Assembly: GCA_903888345.1 (NCBI GenBank)
Contig: CAISTG010000038.1
Span: 1-55,598, forward strand
Source of the DNA: Candidatus Buchananbacteria bacterium
GTDB lineage: Bacteria; Patescibacteriota; Patescibacteriia; 2-01-FULL-39-33
Reading direction: 5' to 3'
Length of the DNA: 55,598 nucleotides
In this document: positions 40,014-48,592 of the stretch, in pieces
How the letters are laid out: each line of letters starts with the position of its first letter
Position numbering within the stretch: position 1 is the first letter of the stretch
The notes under the pieces: model-generated
Seen by the model: the letters and a program-made list of their open reading frames with translations, nothing else
The model's database searches: none
Told to the model about the DNA's origin: nothing
Translations under genes and position numbers: made by a program

Positions 40014-40560
40014 AAACTGAAGTATTGATAATGATATTTTTATTATTTTTAGTTAAATATAAATTAATATTAATCAGGCTTTCACCCCAAAACTCAATAT
40101 CGTCGATGTATTCTCCGATTATTTTTTCATCGAGTGTTTGTTGAATTGGTTGACTGTAAGGCGGATCGCTATCAGTGTCAAAGAAATGGACGTAAGCAGT
40201 TGAGCTCGCAGCAAAATAATAGATGATTGTCTGCCGTTTAAGATTGGTGCCATCCATGAAATAACGAATATATCGAATATCGCTGGTATTGTGTCCGTCT
40301 TGAAACATAATCTCTGATGGTAATAGATTGGGGTTCGAATTCGATTCTGGAAGTTGCGTGACAACCTCTGGTGTTTGTCGCACCTCGCGAACAATTCGGT
40401 CCAAAATAACGCGGCCATTTTGACTTAATTCCGCCTTGGTATCAGTTTCCGTATAGACTCTCTGACTAATAATATAGACGCCACTGATTAAAATAAATAT
40501 CAAGGCCGCAATGGAGATAGTGATTATAACTTCAATTAAACTAAAAGCCCTCTGTTTCAT
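39997..40560 (-). CDS. Type IV pilus minor pseudopilin (PilW/PulJ-like)
   Basis: A 187-residue prepilin-type protein. The leader MKQRA is followed by FSLIEVIITISIAALIFILI with the conserved Glu5; the residue before the cut is Ala instead of Gly. The C-terminal pilin head is about 150 residues, beta-rich (SEIMFQDGHN...FMDGTNLKRQTIIYYF). It lies within the pseudopilin run fimT-pilV-pilW-pilX. Confidence 0.8.
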   Translation of the reverse strand: MKQRAFSLIEVIITISIAALIFILISGVYIISQRVYTETDTKAELSQNGRVILDRIVREVRQTPEVVTQLPESNSNPNLLPSEIMFQDGHNTSDIRYIRYFMDGTNLKRQTIIYYFAASSTAYVHFFDTDSDPPYSQPIQQTLDEKIIGEYIDDIEFWGESLININLYLTKNNKNIIINTSVYGRNL

Positions 40561-40562
40561 AA

Positions 40563-40991
40563 TTATTTTTGACTTATTAAAATTGTCACTGGTAGACTAC
40601 TGGAAGTATTAATCGTCGGAAGGTGGTAAAAGACGGTAACAGTAATTTTTTTGAGCCCCAGATCAGCAGTCGAGGTATTCAGGTTACTGTCAACGGTTGT
40701 GACTACAGTTTGTCGCTCGTAATTATAAAAGGGGTTTTGAGTGCTGGTGGCTAAACGATGACGTGCTTCAATCGTGCTGGTGCCGATACTTTCATAGCCT
40801 AACGAAAATAGCTCCTCGATTTTTGCCTGCGCCAAATCAGCAGCAACTGTTTCTTGCTCGGCGTTTTTGGAAATTTTTAAGGCTAAAGGAAAAAGTTTAA
40901 TGATACCCAAAATACCGATCGTTAAAACGGCGACCGCTAAGACGGCCTCGATCATGGTGATACCGCGTTTGTTATTAATCGATTTTAACAT
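40563..40991 (-). CDS. Type IV pilus minor pseudopilin (PilV-like)
   Basis: A 142-residue prepilin. The leader ends KRG, cleaved before ITMIEAVLAVAVLTIGILGI. A short helical spine (TVAADLAQAKIEELFSLGYE, typical of PilV/GspI) and a beta head follow. It overlaps the upstream gene by 17 nt. Confidence 0.82.
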   Translation of the reverse strand: MLKSINNKRGITMIEAVLAVAVLTIGILGIIKLFPLALKISKNAEQETVAADLAQAKIEELFSLGYESIGTSTIEARHRLATSTQNPFYNYERQTVVTTVDSNLNTSTADLGLKKITVTVFYHLPTINTSSSLPVTILISQK

Positions 40992-41424
40992 AGCCCGATG
41001 GTTTAATTTCTATGATTGCCGTATGATTGAGGGGATTAATGAGGGTAATACTGCCAATAGAGAGTGCTGCCCCTGTGGCATTGAAAGTGACGGTACTGCT
41101 GGTTAGACCGCTAATATTTTGCAGACGAATATTATTTTTTATGGTTACGGTTTTAATGGCCGTGCTGGTAGCTGTATTTTTGATTTGATAAGAGTTGGAG
41201 TTGACGTTAAAGCTGACGCTGTAGTTGACTTGCGTAGTGACGGCCAGTTGCTGGGCATAACGCAAATCAGAGGTTAAATCACGGGTAGCCGAACTAAGAT
41301 TGTAGTTTTTGATGGCACCATCAAAGAATGGCACACAAATAATGGCGATGATGGCTAAAATGCCAATCGCAATTAATAATTCTATTAAAGAAAAGCCCGC
41401 AGGCGTAGTTTTGATAACTAACAT
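40975..41424 (-). CDS. GspH/FimT-like pseudopilin
   Basis: A 149-residue prepilin. The leader ends PAG before FSLIELLIAIGILAIIAIIC. A GspH/FimT head begins LRYAQQLAVTTQVNYSVSF. It overlaps pilC by 1 nt and the PilV-like gene by 17 nt. With the other pseudopilins it probably forms a priming tip complex. Confidence 0.85.
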   Translation of the reverse strand: MLVIKTTPAGFSLIELLIAIGILAIIAIICVPFFDGAIKNYNLSSATRDLTSDLRYAQQLAVTTQVNYSVSFNVNSNSYQIKNTATSTAIKTVTIKNNIRLQNISGLTSSTVTFNATGAALSIGSITLINPLNHTAIIEIKPSGYVKID

Positions 41425-42494
41425 TAAAAAGCTTGAGTCAAAGAATAAATTGGCAAGATAACGGCGATGGCCAGGCCACCGACAGCGGCGCCCATCATCA
41501 ACATCAGAATTGGTTCGATGATAACTGGCAGATTTTCCATGGTTTGTTCAACTTCTTCTTGATAAAAATCAGCCATATTTTTTAGAACAACGTCCAAGGC
41601 TCCAGTTTCTTCACCGACTGAAATCATCTGAATAACAATGGGCGACATAATATTAGAATATTCTTTAAAAATATCGGCGATCTTTTTTCCTTTTTTAACT
41701 TTTTCCGCTGCTTCTAATAAGGCTCGTTTATACAGTTCGTTGTTTAAGGTATTGGCGGTAATCTTCAGGGCCTCTGGAATGGCGATATCGGTTTGAATGA
41801 GATTACTTAAATTAAGTGCGAGTCTAGCAATATTAACCTTTTTAATAATGTCTCCAGCAATCGGAGTTTTAAGCAGTATTTGATGCCAGATGGGGCGACC
41901 GAAGCTAGTGCGTGTCCAACGTAAGAACAGAAAAATAAAGATAATCAGAGCCGGAAAAAAGATTAAGCCGTCGTTTTGGGCGAAATTAGAAATGCCGATT
42001 AAGATTTTGGTTGGCAATGGTAAATCGACATTCAAATCTTTAAACATTGAAGTGATATTGGGCAGCACAAAGAAAATTACTAAAGCCCCAATGCCCAACA
42101 TCGCGCAAACGATGATGACCGGGTAAGTCATGGCATTACGGATTTTAGTTTTTAAGGTGTGATCTTTTTTGGATTGAATATATAAGCCATTAAGAACGCC
42201 TTCAAGACTGCCAGACGCTTCGCCGGCAGCGATCATGTTAATGAAAATTTCACCGAAATCCTTAGCATAGGGCGTCAAGGCTTCGGCAAAAGATTTGCCC
42301 GCTGTAATTTTTTCTTTGGTGTCGAGTAGGATGTTTTTTAATTTTGGGCTTTTGGTTTGATCGGCAATAGTATTGAGGGCCTCACCCAGTGGTAATCCCG
42401 CTCGAATCATAACGCCCAAATTTTGCAGTAAGAAGATTTTAGCCGTGGCGGGAATTTTTTGGAGATTAACAAACCAGAATTCAATTTTAGTCAT
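41424..42494 (-). CDS. pilC: Type IV pilus inner-membrane platform protein PilC
   Basis: A 356-residue GspF/PilC protein with two duplicated GspF domains (about 20-145 and 215-345), each ending in membrane helices. The signatures LQNLGVMIRAGLPLGEALN, GEIFINMIAAGEASGSLEGV and the second MISVGEETGALDVVLKNMADF are present. It is turned by the PilB ATPase to add pilins. It starts 8 nt after pilB. Confidence 0.9.
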   Translation of the reverse strand: MTKIEFWFVNLQKIPATAKIFLLQNLGVMIRAGLPLGEALNTIADQTKSPKLKNILLDTKEKITAGKSFAEALTPYAKDFGEIFINMIAAGEASGSLEGVLNGLYIQSKKDHTLKTKIRNAMTYPVIIVCAMLGIGALVIFFVLPNITSMFKDLNVDLPLPTKILIGISNFAQNDGLIFFPALIIFIFLFLRWTRTSFGRPIWHQILLKTPIAGDIIKKVNIARLALNLSNLIQTDIAIPEALKITANTLNNELYKRALLEAAEKVKKGKKIADIFKEYSNIMSPIVIQMISVGEETGALDVVLKNMADFYQEEVEQTMENLPVIIEPILMLMMGAAVGGLAIAVILPIYSLTQAF

Positions 42495-42502
42495 AATAAT
42501 TA

Positions 42503-44239
42503 CTATTCTTTAGTGACTCTTAGTACTTCTTCAATCGAAGTAATGCCGCTTTTGGCCTTAATGAAACCATCTTGCAAGATCGTGATCATGCCGTTTTTGA
42601 CGGCGGCTTTTTGTAATTCGGCGCGGGAGGCTTTGGTTAAGATCATTTGGCTGATTTCATCATTGATTTCAATGATTTCATAGATTCCAAGACGTCCCTT
42701 GTAACCACTGTTATTGCATTGTTGGCAGCCACGGCCGCGATAAAATAAAACGTTCTTGATTTTTTGTTTTTTGACTAAGAAGCCGAGTTGACTGAGATTT
42801 TTTTCAAGTTCAGGAATGTTGAATTCTTTTTCTAGTTCTTTATAAGTTTTGGCGTCCAGATTATAACTCTCGATGCAGTTGCGGCAGATTTTTCGGACTA
42901 AACGTTGAGCAATAATAATGTTGATAGTTGAGGAAATTAAAAAGGTTGGTACGCCCATATCGATGAAACGGGGGATAGCAGTAACGGCGTCATTAGTATG
43001 CAACGTTGAGAGCACTAAATGCCCCGTCATAGCGGCGTTAATAGCGATGTCCGCAGTTTCATTGTCACGAATTTCGCCCACCAGAATAATGTTCGGATCT
43101 TGGCGTAAAAAGGCGCGGAGTGCTCCAGCGAAAGTAAAGCCGATTTTTGGTTGTACTTGGCATTGATTGACGCCAGGCATTTTATATTCGATCGGATCCT
43201 CAATTGTGGAGATGTTGACCTCTGGTTTGTTAAGTATTTGTAACATGGTGTATAAGGTCGTGGTTTTACCGCTACCGGTTGGACCAGTCACCAGCACCAT
43301 GCCGTGTGGTTTGCTAATATTACGTTTGACGATTTCTAAGACTTGCGGTTGAAAACCCAGTTGCTCTAAGCTCATTTGTTGGGCTTGATCTGGCAAGAGA
43401 CGCATGACGACTTTTTCACCATCAAAAGTGGGAATAATAGACACACGGAACGACACTTGATAGTCAGAAGTTTTGATTTTGAAACGGCCATCTTGGGGTA
43501 AACGGTGTTCGTCTAATTTTAGATTGGAAAGAATCTTAATTCTCGCAATAATACCAGCATGGGCGGTTTTTGGTAGTGTCATTACTTTGCGTAAAATACC
43601 ATCAATACGATAACGCACGGACACCTCTTGATCGGTCGGCTCAATATGAATATCGGAAGCCTTTTCTAAAATTGCGTATTCGAGGAGGGTGTCAACGACG
43701 CGAACTACTGGCAAGTCTTGGGCCAAAGTTTTTAAATTTTCTTCTTTGGTGATGTTTTCGAGGCCGTTATTATTACTATTTTCTTTTTCACCAAGAATTT
43801 CTGCTGACAAACCCTTATGGTATTGTTTAATGATTTCACTAATATTTTCTGGGCTGGTTAAATGTAAACTAATCTCTAAATTAGTTTTTTTGCCTAAGTA
43901 GTCGAAGAGTTCGATATTCGAAATATCTAAGGTCGCAATTTTTAGTTCTTTGTCATCTTTATCAAAAGCGATTGTTTGGTGTGCCTTGGCAGTAATTTCG
44001 GGAATAATAAATAAGATATCCTTGCGAATAATGCGACTTTTAAGGTCAATATAGGGCAGTTTATAATATTTAGCTGCTGCCTCATAAATAACTTGGGAAG
44101 AAATAATTTTCTTTTCCAATAGAAAATCTTCGAGTTTTTTGCCGGCGGTGCGTGCCTTGGCCAGATAATCTTTTAGTTCTTTTTCTTTTAAGATGTTATT
44201 GGTCAGCAAAATTTCCTCAAAATCTTTTTGACTAAGCAT
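42503..44239 (-). CDS. pilB: Type IV pilus assembly ATPase PilB
   Basis: A 578-residue GspE/PilB motor. An N-terminal MshEN-type domain (about 1-145) is followed by the ATPase: Walker A GPTGSGKTT (319-327), Asp box STIEDPIEY, Walker B ILVGEIRD (385-392) and His box HLVLSTLHTND. The zinc-binding tetracysteine is Cys452/Cys455 and Cys505/Cys508. It powers pilus extension. No retraction ATPase (PilT), prepilin peptidase or clear major pilin gene is in the window. It is the first gene of the pilB-pilC-pseudopilin unit; no Shine-Dalgarno site. Confidence 0.95.
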   Translation of the reverse strand: MLSQKDFEEILLTNNILKEKELKDYLAKARTAGKKLEDFLLEKKIISSQVIYEAAAKYYKLPYIDLKSRIIRKDILFIIPEITAKAHQTIAFDKDDKELKIATLDISNIELFDYLGKKTNLEISLHLTSPENISEIIKQYHKGLSAEILGEKENSNNNGLENITKEENLKTLAQDLPVVRVVDTLLEYAILEKASDIHIEPTDQEVSVRYRIDGILRKVMTLPKTAHAGIIARIKILSNLKLDEHRLPQDGRFKIKTSDYQVSFRVSIIPTFDGEKVVMRLLPDQAQQMSLEQLGFQPQVLEIVKRNISKPHGMVLVTGPTGSGKTTTLYTMLQILNKPEVNISTIEDPIEYKMPGVNQCQVQPKIGFTFAGALRAFLRQDPNIILVGEIRDNETADIAINAAMTGHLVLSTLHTNDAVTAIPRFIDMGVPTFLISSTINIIIAQRLVRKICRNCIESYNLDAKTYKELEKEFNIPELEKNLSQLGFLVKKQKIKNVLFYRGRGCQQCNNSGYKGRLGIYEIIEINDEISQMILTKASRAELQKAAVKNGMITILQDGFIKAKSGITSIEEVLRVTKE

Positions 44240-44329
44240 AATTGTATAAATTACGAATTACGAAATTAAGAATGATAAATCAATTCTTAATAGATGTTTG
44301 TCGCCTTCCGGGGCATTAATATTATCATT

Positions 44330-44358
44330 ATTATAACATAATTTCATAAAGTAAACAA
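44330..44358 (-). promoter_or_regulatory. Promoter of the pilB operon
   Basis: On the minus strand TTGTTT (44353-44358), 17-nt spacer, TATAAT (44330-44335) with TGT before it (extended -10). Confidence 0.65.
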
Positions 44359-44360
44359 AA

Positions 44361-44393
44361 TTTAAAAACCACTAAGAGATTATCTTAGTGGTT
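44361..44393 (-). terminator. Terminator of the MBL hydrolase gene
   Basis: AACCACTAAG/CTTAGTGGTT perfect 10-bp stem (44367-44376 with 44384-44393), followed by T-rich sequence on the minus strand. It sits directly upstream of the pilB promoter. Confidence 0.8.
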
Positions 44394-44408
44394 CGAAAGT
44401 TCAAATTG

Positions 44409-45263
44409 TTAAAAAATGTATCTGATGCCTTGCTTGGCATAGCCTACAAAGTCACTGACGTCATGCTTATCAAAGTTATCATCATAATGTTTGAGTAGCA
44501 TTTTCTTTTTTATTTCCGGTGGCAACTGTTTCAAGTCAGTTAGCGGTGCATGGACGGCACCGGGGAAAAACTGAACGTCATGGAACATCATCTCAGAGCG
44601 ATCGGCATACAGTTCAATCAACTCCCGATCGAATTTAGTGTCACCAGAATAGAAGACACGGTCATCGATCAAAAGTCCATAGCTTAAAAAGGCCGCTTCC
44701 CAATTTTTGGCTTGCTCGGGAATATGGACCGTGCGGAAGATTTCCAAATGAATGCCTTCATAATCAAGCTCAAAAGTTTCTCGCGGTTGATGCGTTTTCC
44801 AGCCGGGATGAATAATATCAAAGAGATCAGTAACCATCATGCTATGGCCATCACTAATCGCTTCTTCATTCCATTCCAGCCCGCCGCGCAGCGTATTATC
44901 CCAGAGGACCCGCTGATATTCTCGACAAATAATCATTTTGATTTTCGGATGATTGAGTAGTGGCCGGCCGATGTAACGATTTTGTAAAGCCAGGCACTCA
45001 AAACCGCCGACATGATCGGCATGAGAGTGGGTGGGCAAAACGCAACGGATATCTGTTGGCTTTAAACGTGTAGTTTTGGCAATAGCCATTTTACCATCGG
45101 CGCCGAAATCTACCAATAAGTGTGCCTGACCTTTGATAATCAGCGCGCACGTATTAAAATGGCGGGTCGCGTTGGCCGATCCGGTACCAATAAAGAATAG
45201 TTCTAATTCTCCGTTGTTCGTTAAAGAGAGCGTATCTTTTTTCAGTAACCGTTTGGTTTTCAT
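44409..45263 (-). CDS. Metallo-beta-lactamase fold hydrolase (RNase Z-like)
   Basis: A 284-residue protein. FFIGTGSANATRHFNTCALI opens the fold; the metal motif HSHADH (79-84) with VGG, a later SGDTKFD and a His near HYDDNF supply two metal sites. The overall pattern is closest to RNase Z/phosphodiesterase-like members, but the tRNA-processing exosite is not evident. It could cut RNA, a cyclic nucleotide or another phosphoester. A GGAGG site precedes the ATG. It follows the glycosyltransferase gene after 102 nt containing a GC-rich hairpin. Confidence 0.75.
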   Translation of the reverse strand: MKTKRLLKKDTLSLTNNGELELFFIGTGSANATRHFNTCALIIKGQAHLLVDFGADGKMAIAKTTRLKPTDIRCVLPTHSHADHVGGFECLALQNRYIGRPLLNHPKIKMIICREYQRVLWDNTLRGGLEWNEEAISDGHSMMVTDLFDIIHPGWKTHQPRETFELDYEGIHLEIFRTVHIPEQAKNWEAAFLSYGLLIDDRVFYSGDTKFDRELIELYADRSEMMFHDVQFFPGAVHAPLTDLKQLPPEIKKKMLLKHYDDNFDKHDVSDFVGYAKQGIRYIF

Positions 45264-45321
45264 GGTCAGCCTCCGTTTGACTAGTTGTTGTAAAGTTCTT
45301 AATTAACTTACTAAACCATGA

Positions 45322-45349
45322 CGGCGCCGGAAAATAAATTCCGACGCCG
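45322..45349. repeat. GC-rich hairpin between the glycosyltransferase and MBL genes
   Basis: CGGCGCCGGAA/TTCCGACGCCG with one mismatch around a 6-nt loop. There is no T run on either side, so it is a poor intrinsic terminator. It may be a processing or stability element. Confidence 0.5.
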
Positions 45350-45365
45350 AACATAGATTGCTAAG

Positions 45366-46502
45366 TTACTCAGTGATATTAATTGCTACTTTAGCAGCGA
45401 GTTCTTGGTAAGTCAAGGCAGTTTCTTTGGCGATGTTATTCCAGTCGTATTCGCTGGCAGCGCGAGCTTTGGCTTTAATGGCGAGATTATTCATGATTTC
45501 TGGATTAGCTAAGGCAAATTTAAGTTTTCTTTTTAGGTCATCAACCGATTTATTGGCGAATTCCAGTGAAACGCCTTCAGCGGCTTCTTGGTTTTCTTCA
45601 ATATTGGAAATAATTACCGGTACGCCGTAAAGCATGGCTTCTAATAATGCGATTGATAATCCTTCTGCCTCTGAAGGCTGAATGAATAAACCGGCATTAC
45701 TAAAGAGGGTAGTTAGATCAGCGCCGGACTTTTGACCGGCAAAAATAATATTTGGGTTGTTCTTGGCGAGGTCTTTGATTTCATTGACGTAGGAGTCAGA
45801 GTTAGCCCCATCGCCGACGATTACTAATTTTTGGTCAGTAGTTAAATGATTGTAAGCTTTAATTAAAGTATGCAAGCCTTTGTGGCGGACAATGCGAGAG
45901 ATGGCCACGATATAATTTTGTGGTTGCAATGATAGTTTATTCAAGATTTCAGTTTCGTTGGTCGGATGAATAGCGACGCCATTAGGAATATATTTAGCGT
46001 GAGTGTTGTATTGGTAGCGACTGTATCGTTCTAGAGTTTTGGAAATAACGATTGTTTGATGCGGAAATTTACAGGCTGCCCATTCACCAATCTGTAACAT
46101 TAATTTCGCAAATACGCCCCATTTTTGGTGTTGGCGATCTAAACAATGGAAAGTGACAATAACCTTGGTTTGTGGTTTAAAGATTCTTGGGATCCAAGAG
46201 AGTAATGCCGGACCGACACCATGATAATGAATAATGTCATAATCTTGGCGCAGGGCATGCAGACTGGAAATTAGGGTATGTGAAATAGCATCGAGATGCT
46301 TAGTGTTGAAAGATGGGGTGGTAATGACATTAACTCCGTTCCACTGGTAGGTTTTAGCAGAATTTCCAGTATAGTGCTTCCGAGCATAGACATAAATATC
46401 AAAACCTAACCCTGCCATTTTTTGGGAGAGTTCTTCGACGTGTTTTTCGATTCCACCTTGTTTGGTTGGAACGCCTTTTTGGCCGATGTAAGCGATTTTC
46501 AT
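45366..46502 (-). CDS. Glycosyltransferase family 4 (GT-B fold)
   Basis: A 378-residue retaining GT-B enzyme. The N-terminal domain starts KIAYIGQKGVPTKQGGIEKH with a glycine-rich acceptor loop. The C-terminal donor domain has the EX7E motif in PSEAEGLSIALLEAMLYG and IPNGVAIHP before it. It transfers a sugar from a nucleotide donor to a lipid-linked glycan. It fits the exopolysaccharide genes to its right but has its own promoter (46552-46580). No Shine-Dalgarno site. Confidence 0.88.
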   Translation of the reverse strand: MKIAYIGQKGVPTKQGGIEKHVEELSQKMAGLGFDIYVYARKHYTGNSAKTYQWNGVNVITTPSFNTKHLDAISHTLISSLHALRQDYDIIHYHGVGPALLSWIPRIFKPQTKVIVTFHCLDRQHQKWGVFAKLMLQIGEWAACKFPHQTIVISKTLERYSRYQYNTHAKYIPNGVAIHPTNETEILNKLSLQPQNYIVAISRIVRHKGLHTLIKAYNHLTTDQKLVIVGDGANSDSYVNEIKDLAKNNPNIIFAGQKSGADLTTLFSNAGLFIQPSEAEGLSIALLEAMLYGVPVIISNIEENQEAAEGVSLEFANKSVDDLKRKLKFALANPEIMNNLAIKAKARAASEYDWNNIAKETALTYQELAAKVAINITE

Positions 46503-46551
46503 ATGATATTTGTAGTTGTATATCTCAAAGCTAAAAGCTAATCAATAGATA

Positions 46552-46580
46552 ATTATAGCAAAAATATTTGATATTGTCAA
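46552..46580 (-). promoter_or_regulatory. Promoter of the glycosyltransferase gene
   Basis: On the minus strand TTGACA (46575-46580), 17-nt spacer, TATAAT (46552-46557) with TGC before it (extended -10). A perfect CTAAATTTAG palindrome lies 42 nt upstream (46623-46632). Confidence 0.85.
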
Positions 46581-46637
46581 TGATTTTATCCACAGTGGTG
46601 TTGATTAATGTCGATTGATTACCTAAATTTAGACAAA

Positions 46638-46677
46638 AAGAAAACCGGTCAGACAAGTTATTAGCTTGGCTGACCGG
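46638..46677 (-). terminator. Terminator of the Ig/InlB-repeat lipoprotein gene
   Basis: CCGGTCAG/CTGACCGG (46645-46652 with 46670-46677) with inner CAAG/CTTG pairing. A T-rich run follows on the minus strand. Confidence 0.85.
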
Positions 46678-46698
46678 GCAGGGGTTTAAAAGGTACTT

Positions 46699-48306
46699 TT
46701 AGACGGAGGCTTGGAAGGCTTGCTTGCCTTCCGAGTTGGCAACAAGCGGCATGAGCTCACCGTTGAGGGTGATAATCACAGCGTCGTTGGGCACAAATCC
46801 ATCGAGTGATACGTTGCCATTGGTGACAACGGTACAGCGCAAGATTCGGCTAATATTTGACCGAAACTGCGTGACCGTCCCAGAGGCGATACCCTGCGAG
46901 GAGACGTCCCAAAGTTCGCGTTCAATCCAAACCGCCGAAGGCTGATACAGTTCCAGCCCGATATGACCGCTGGCCGGGGCGTTCGTGGCAGCGAGTGTCA
47001 GGTAGGTCCCATTCCAAACGAGGTCGATCCGGAGCTTCTTGGTATCGGCATTGGTCGCGACGTGCACCGTACGGGTAATCGAGCTGGCGTTGCCGGCACG
47101 ATCAACTGCATGGTACGTCAAGACATAGTTCCCAACGACGGTCACATTAACGTTGCCAGTTACGGTAACGTTCACAACACCGTCGACGGCATCGTAAGCG
47201 GTGGCGCCCGGGTCAACCCAGACTCCGCCGACGATCAAATTGACCGTAGCCGAACCATTCAGCGTTATCACGGGAGGCGTAACGTCACCAACTGGCGGCG
47301 TCACGGCCCTAAACTTGGCGACGACCTTGACGGTTTCGCTGTTCATCTGCACCGAGGCGCTGACACTGGTAGTACCCAGTTCATCGTTCACTGTCCAATC
47401 CACGAATTCGAATCCGGCATTGGCATTGGCCTGAAGGCTAACGTCTTTGCCGTACTCATACTCGACGAGGGAGGGGTTAACGGTGACGCTGCCAGCTCCC
47501 GGAGGGGAGATGGAAACGATCAGCTTTGACATGTTCGACTTAAAAACGGCGATCAGAAGCACGTGGCCATCCATCTTGACAGATGCGTTGGCATCCAACC
47601 AAGGCGATTCGTCCGTGTTAACGGTCCAGTGGTCAAAGATGAAGCCTTCGTTGGCCACAGCCTGGACATCGACAGTAACACCGGCAGCGTAGAGATCCTG
47701 ATTCGGACTCACGCTAATTCCGCCGGCATTGGCAGGCGAAACCATGGTCGAGAGATGATACAGACCGGTTGGCGGCGGCGTTATGCCGTAGTGCCCGGGA
47801 CCGTAAAAAAGGGTCATGGCACTGCGACCATTACCACCAATAACGGTTAGAATGATCCGGTCGACAGCGTCGCCCGGCTTCAGACCGATGTTGAAGGTAT
47901 CATCGTTCAGGTTCTCGCCGATCATGGTGGCAATCGTGCCACCGATAGCGGCTGCAGCTGTTCCTCCCAGCAAGATCACGCCAGTGCAAGTCAGACACTT
48001 TTCGGCGTCTGCACTCTTTGCGGTGGCCTTGGTGGCGGGGAAGATGTTAATCGGTCTGGACACAGTCTCGCCCACCAGGAAAACTTCTCCCGTGGCTCGA
48101 CCAAACCCGTTGCCTCCCTGATAGGTCATGGAGACCTCAGCTCGGGCATCGACGACCGAACCCAAAGGGTTCAGGGTTGTCTGGACCGGATAGCCGGCCT
48201 CATTCAGGGTGTTCTGCATCACGGTCAGGTTGGAAGTGTCGGGGCAGCCTGTCAGGCATACTCCCAGTGACATCAATACGACGGCCAGTAACAGAGTCTT
48301 CTTCAT
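46699..48306 (-). CDS. Lipoprotein with InlB-type repeats and a DUF5011-like Ig domain
   Basis: A 535-residue lipoprotein. The signal MKKTLLLAVVLMSLGVCLTGC ends in the lipobox LTGC (Cys21). After an N-terminal domain with one internal hydrophobic, Gly/Ala-rich stretch (about 100-127), two InlB B-like repeats follow (about 190-260 and 262-335; VDVQAVANEGFIFDHWTVN and VSLQANANAGFEFVDWTVN). Then comes a Cry22Aa/DUF5011-type Ig domain (about 345-425; DVTPPVITLNGSATVNLIVG, VTYHAVDRAGN-like) and a C-terminal beta domain. It is a likely surface adhesin. Base composition is markedly GC-richer than its neighbours, with its own promoter, AGGAG site and terminator; this suggests transfer from elsewhere. 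Confidence 0.8.
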   Translation of the reverse strand: MKKTLLLAVVLMSLGVCLTGCPDTSNLTVMQNTLNEAGYPVQTTLNPLGSVVDARAEVSMTYQGGNGFGRATGEVFLVGETVSRPINIFPATKATAKSADAEKCLTCTGVILLGGTAAAAIGGTIATMIGENLNDDTFNIGLKPGDAVDRIILTVIGGNGRSAMTLFYGPGHYGITPPPTGLYHLSTMVSPANAGGISVSPNQDLYAAGVTVDVQAVANEGFIFDHWTVNTDESPWLDANASVKMDGHVLLIAVFKSNMSKLIVSISPPGAGSVTVNPSLVEYEYGKDVSLQANANAGFEFVDWTVNDELGTTSVSASVQMNSETVKVVAKFRAVTPPVGDVTPPVITLNGSATVNLIVGGVWVDPGATAYDAVDGVVNVTVTGNVNVTVVGNYVLTYHAVDRAGNASSITRTVHVATNADTKKLRIDLVWNGTYLTLAATNAPASGHIGLELYQPSAVWIERELWDVSSQGIASGTVTQFRSNISRILRCTVVTNGNVSLDGFVPNDAVIITLNGELMPLVANSEGKQAFQASV

Positions 48307-48461
48307 GATCTTTCATCTCCTGTTTCGTTTTTTTGCCTCGAGTCTGGCAACCATATAGCTGCCAAAACTCATATCCATTGAGTTGACAGCTACAGGCCGT
48401 CAGAGCTCGTTTTTCATGGCTTTCAAGGTACAATAAGCTAAGACCACAAAGTCTTACTTAA
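48307..48461 (-). other. About 155-nt leader of the lipoprotein mRNA with a strong hairpin
   Basis: Between the predicted start (about 48461) and the ATG at 48306, TAGCTGTCAACTCA pairs with a TGAGTT...CAGCTA segment around 48350-48395, with small bulges. It may be a regulatory leader. No known riboswitch was recognised. Confidence 0.45.
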
Positions 48462-48467
48462 TAGACT

Positions 48468-48496
48468 ATTATATCATGCCTATCAAAAAATGTCAA
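48468..48496 (-). promoter_or_regulatory. Promoter of the lipoprotein gene
   Basis: On the minus strand TTGACA (48491-48496), 17-nt spacer ending ATGA, TATAAT (48468-48473): both hexamers perfect and an extended -10. CTAAATTTAG lies upstream at 48556-48565. Confidence 0.88.
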
Positions 48497-48592
48497 TAGG
48501 CAAACTGGTTGACTACTGACATTTAAAATTGGCTAGTATTTGTAATTTATTTTACCTAAATTTAGCTAAAATATTTGATTAAAAAATAATAA

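Noticed and set aside
45322-45349. Intrinsic terminator after the glycosyltransferase gene
   Set aside because: The stem is strong but no T run follows on either strand.
46963-47529. 188-residue plus-strand frame opposite the lipoprotein gene
   Set aside because: A shadow of the GC-rich lipoprotein frame; no promoter or ribosome site, and the minus frame has clear domains and signal peptide.
48200-48433. 77-residue minus-strand frame upstream of the lipoprotein
   Set aside because: It overlaps the leader and the signal peptide in another frame, and the AGGAG site fits the lipoprotein start instead.
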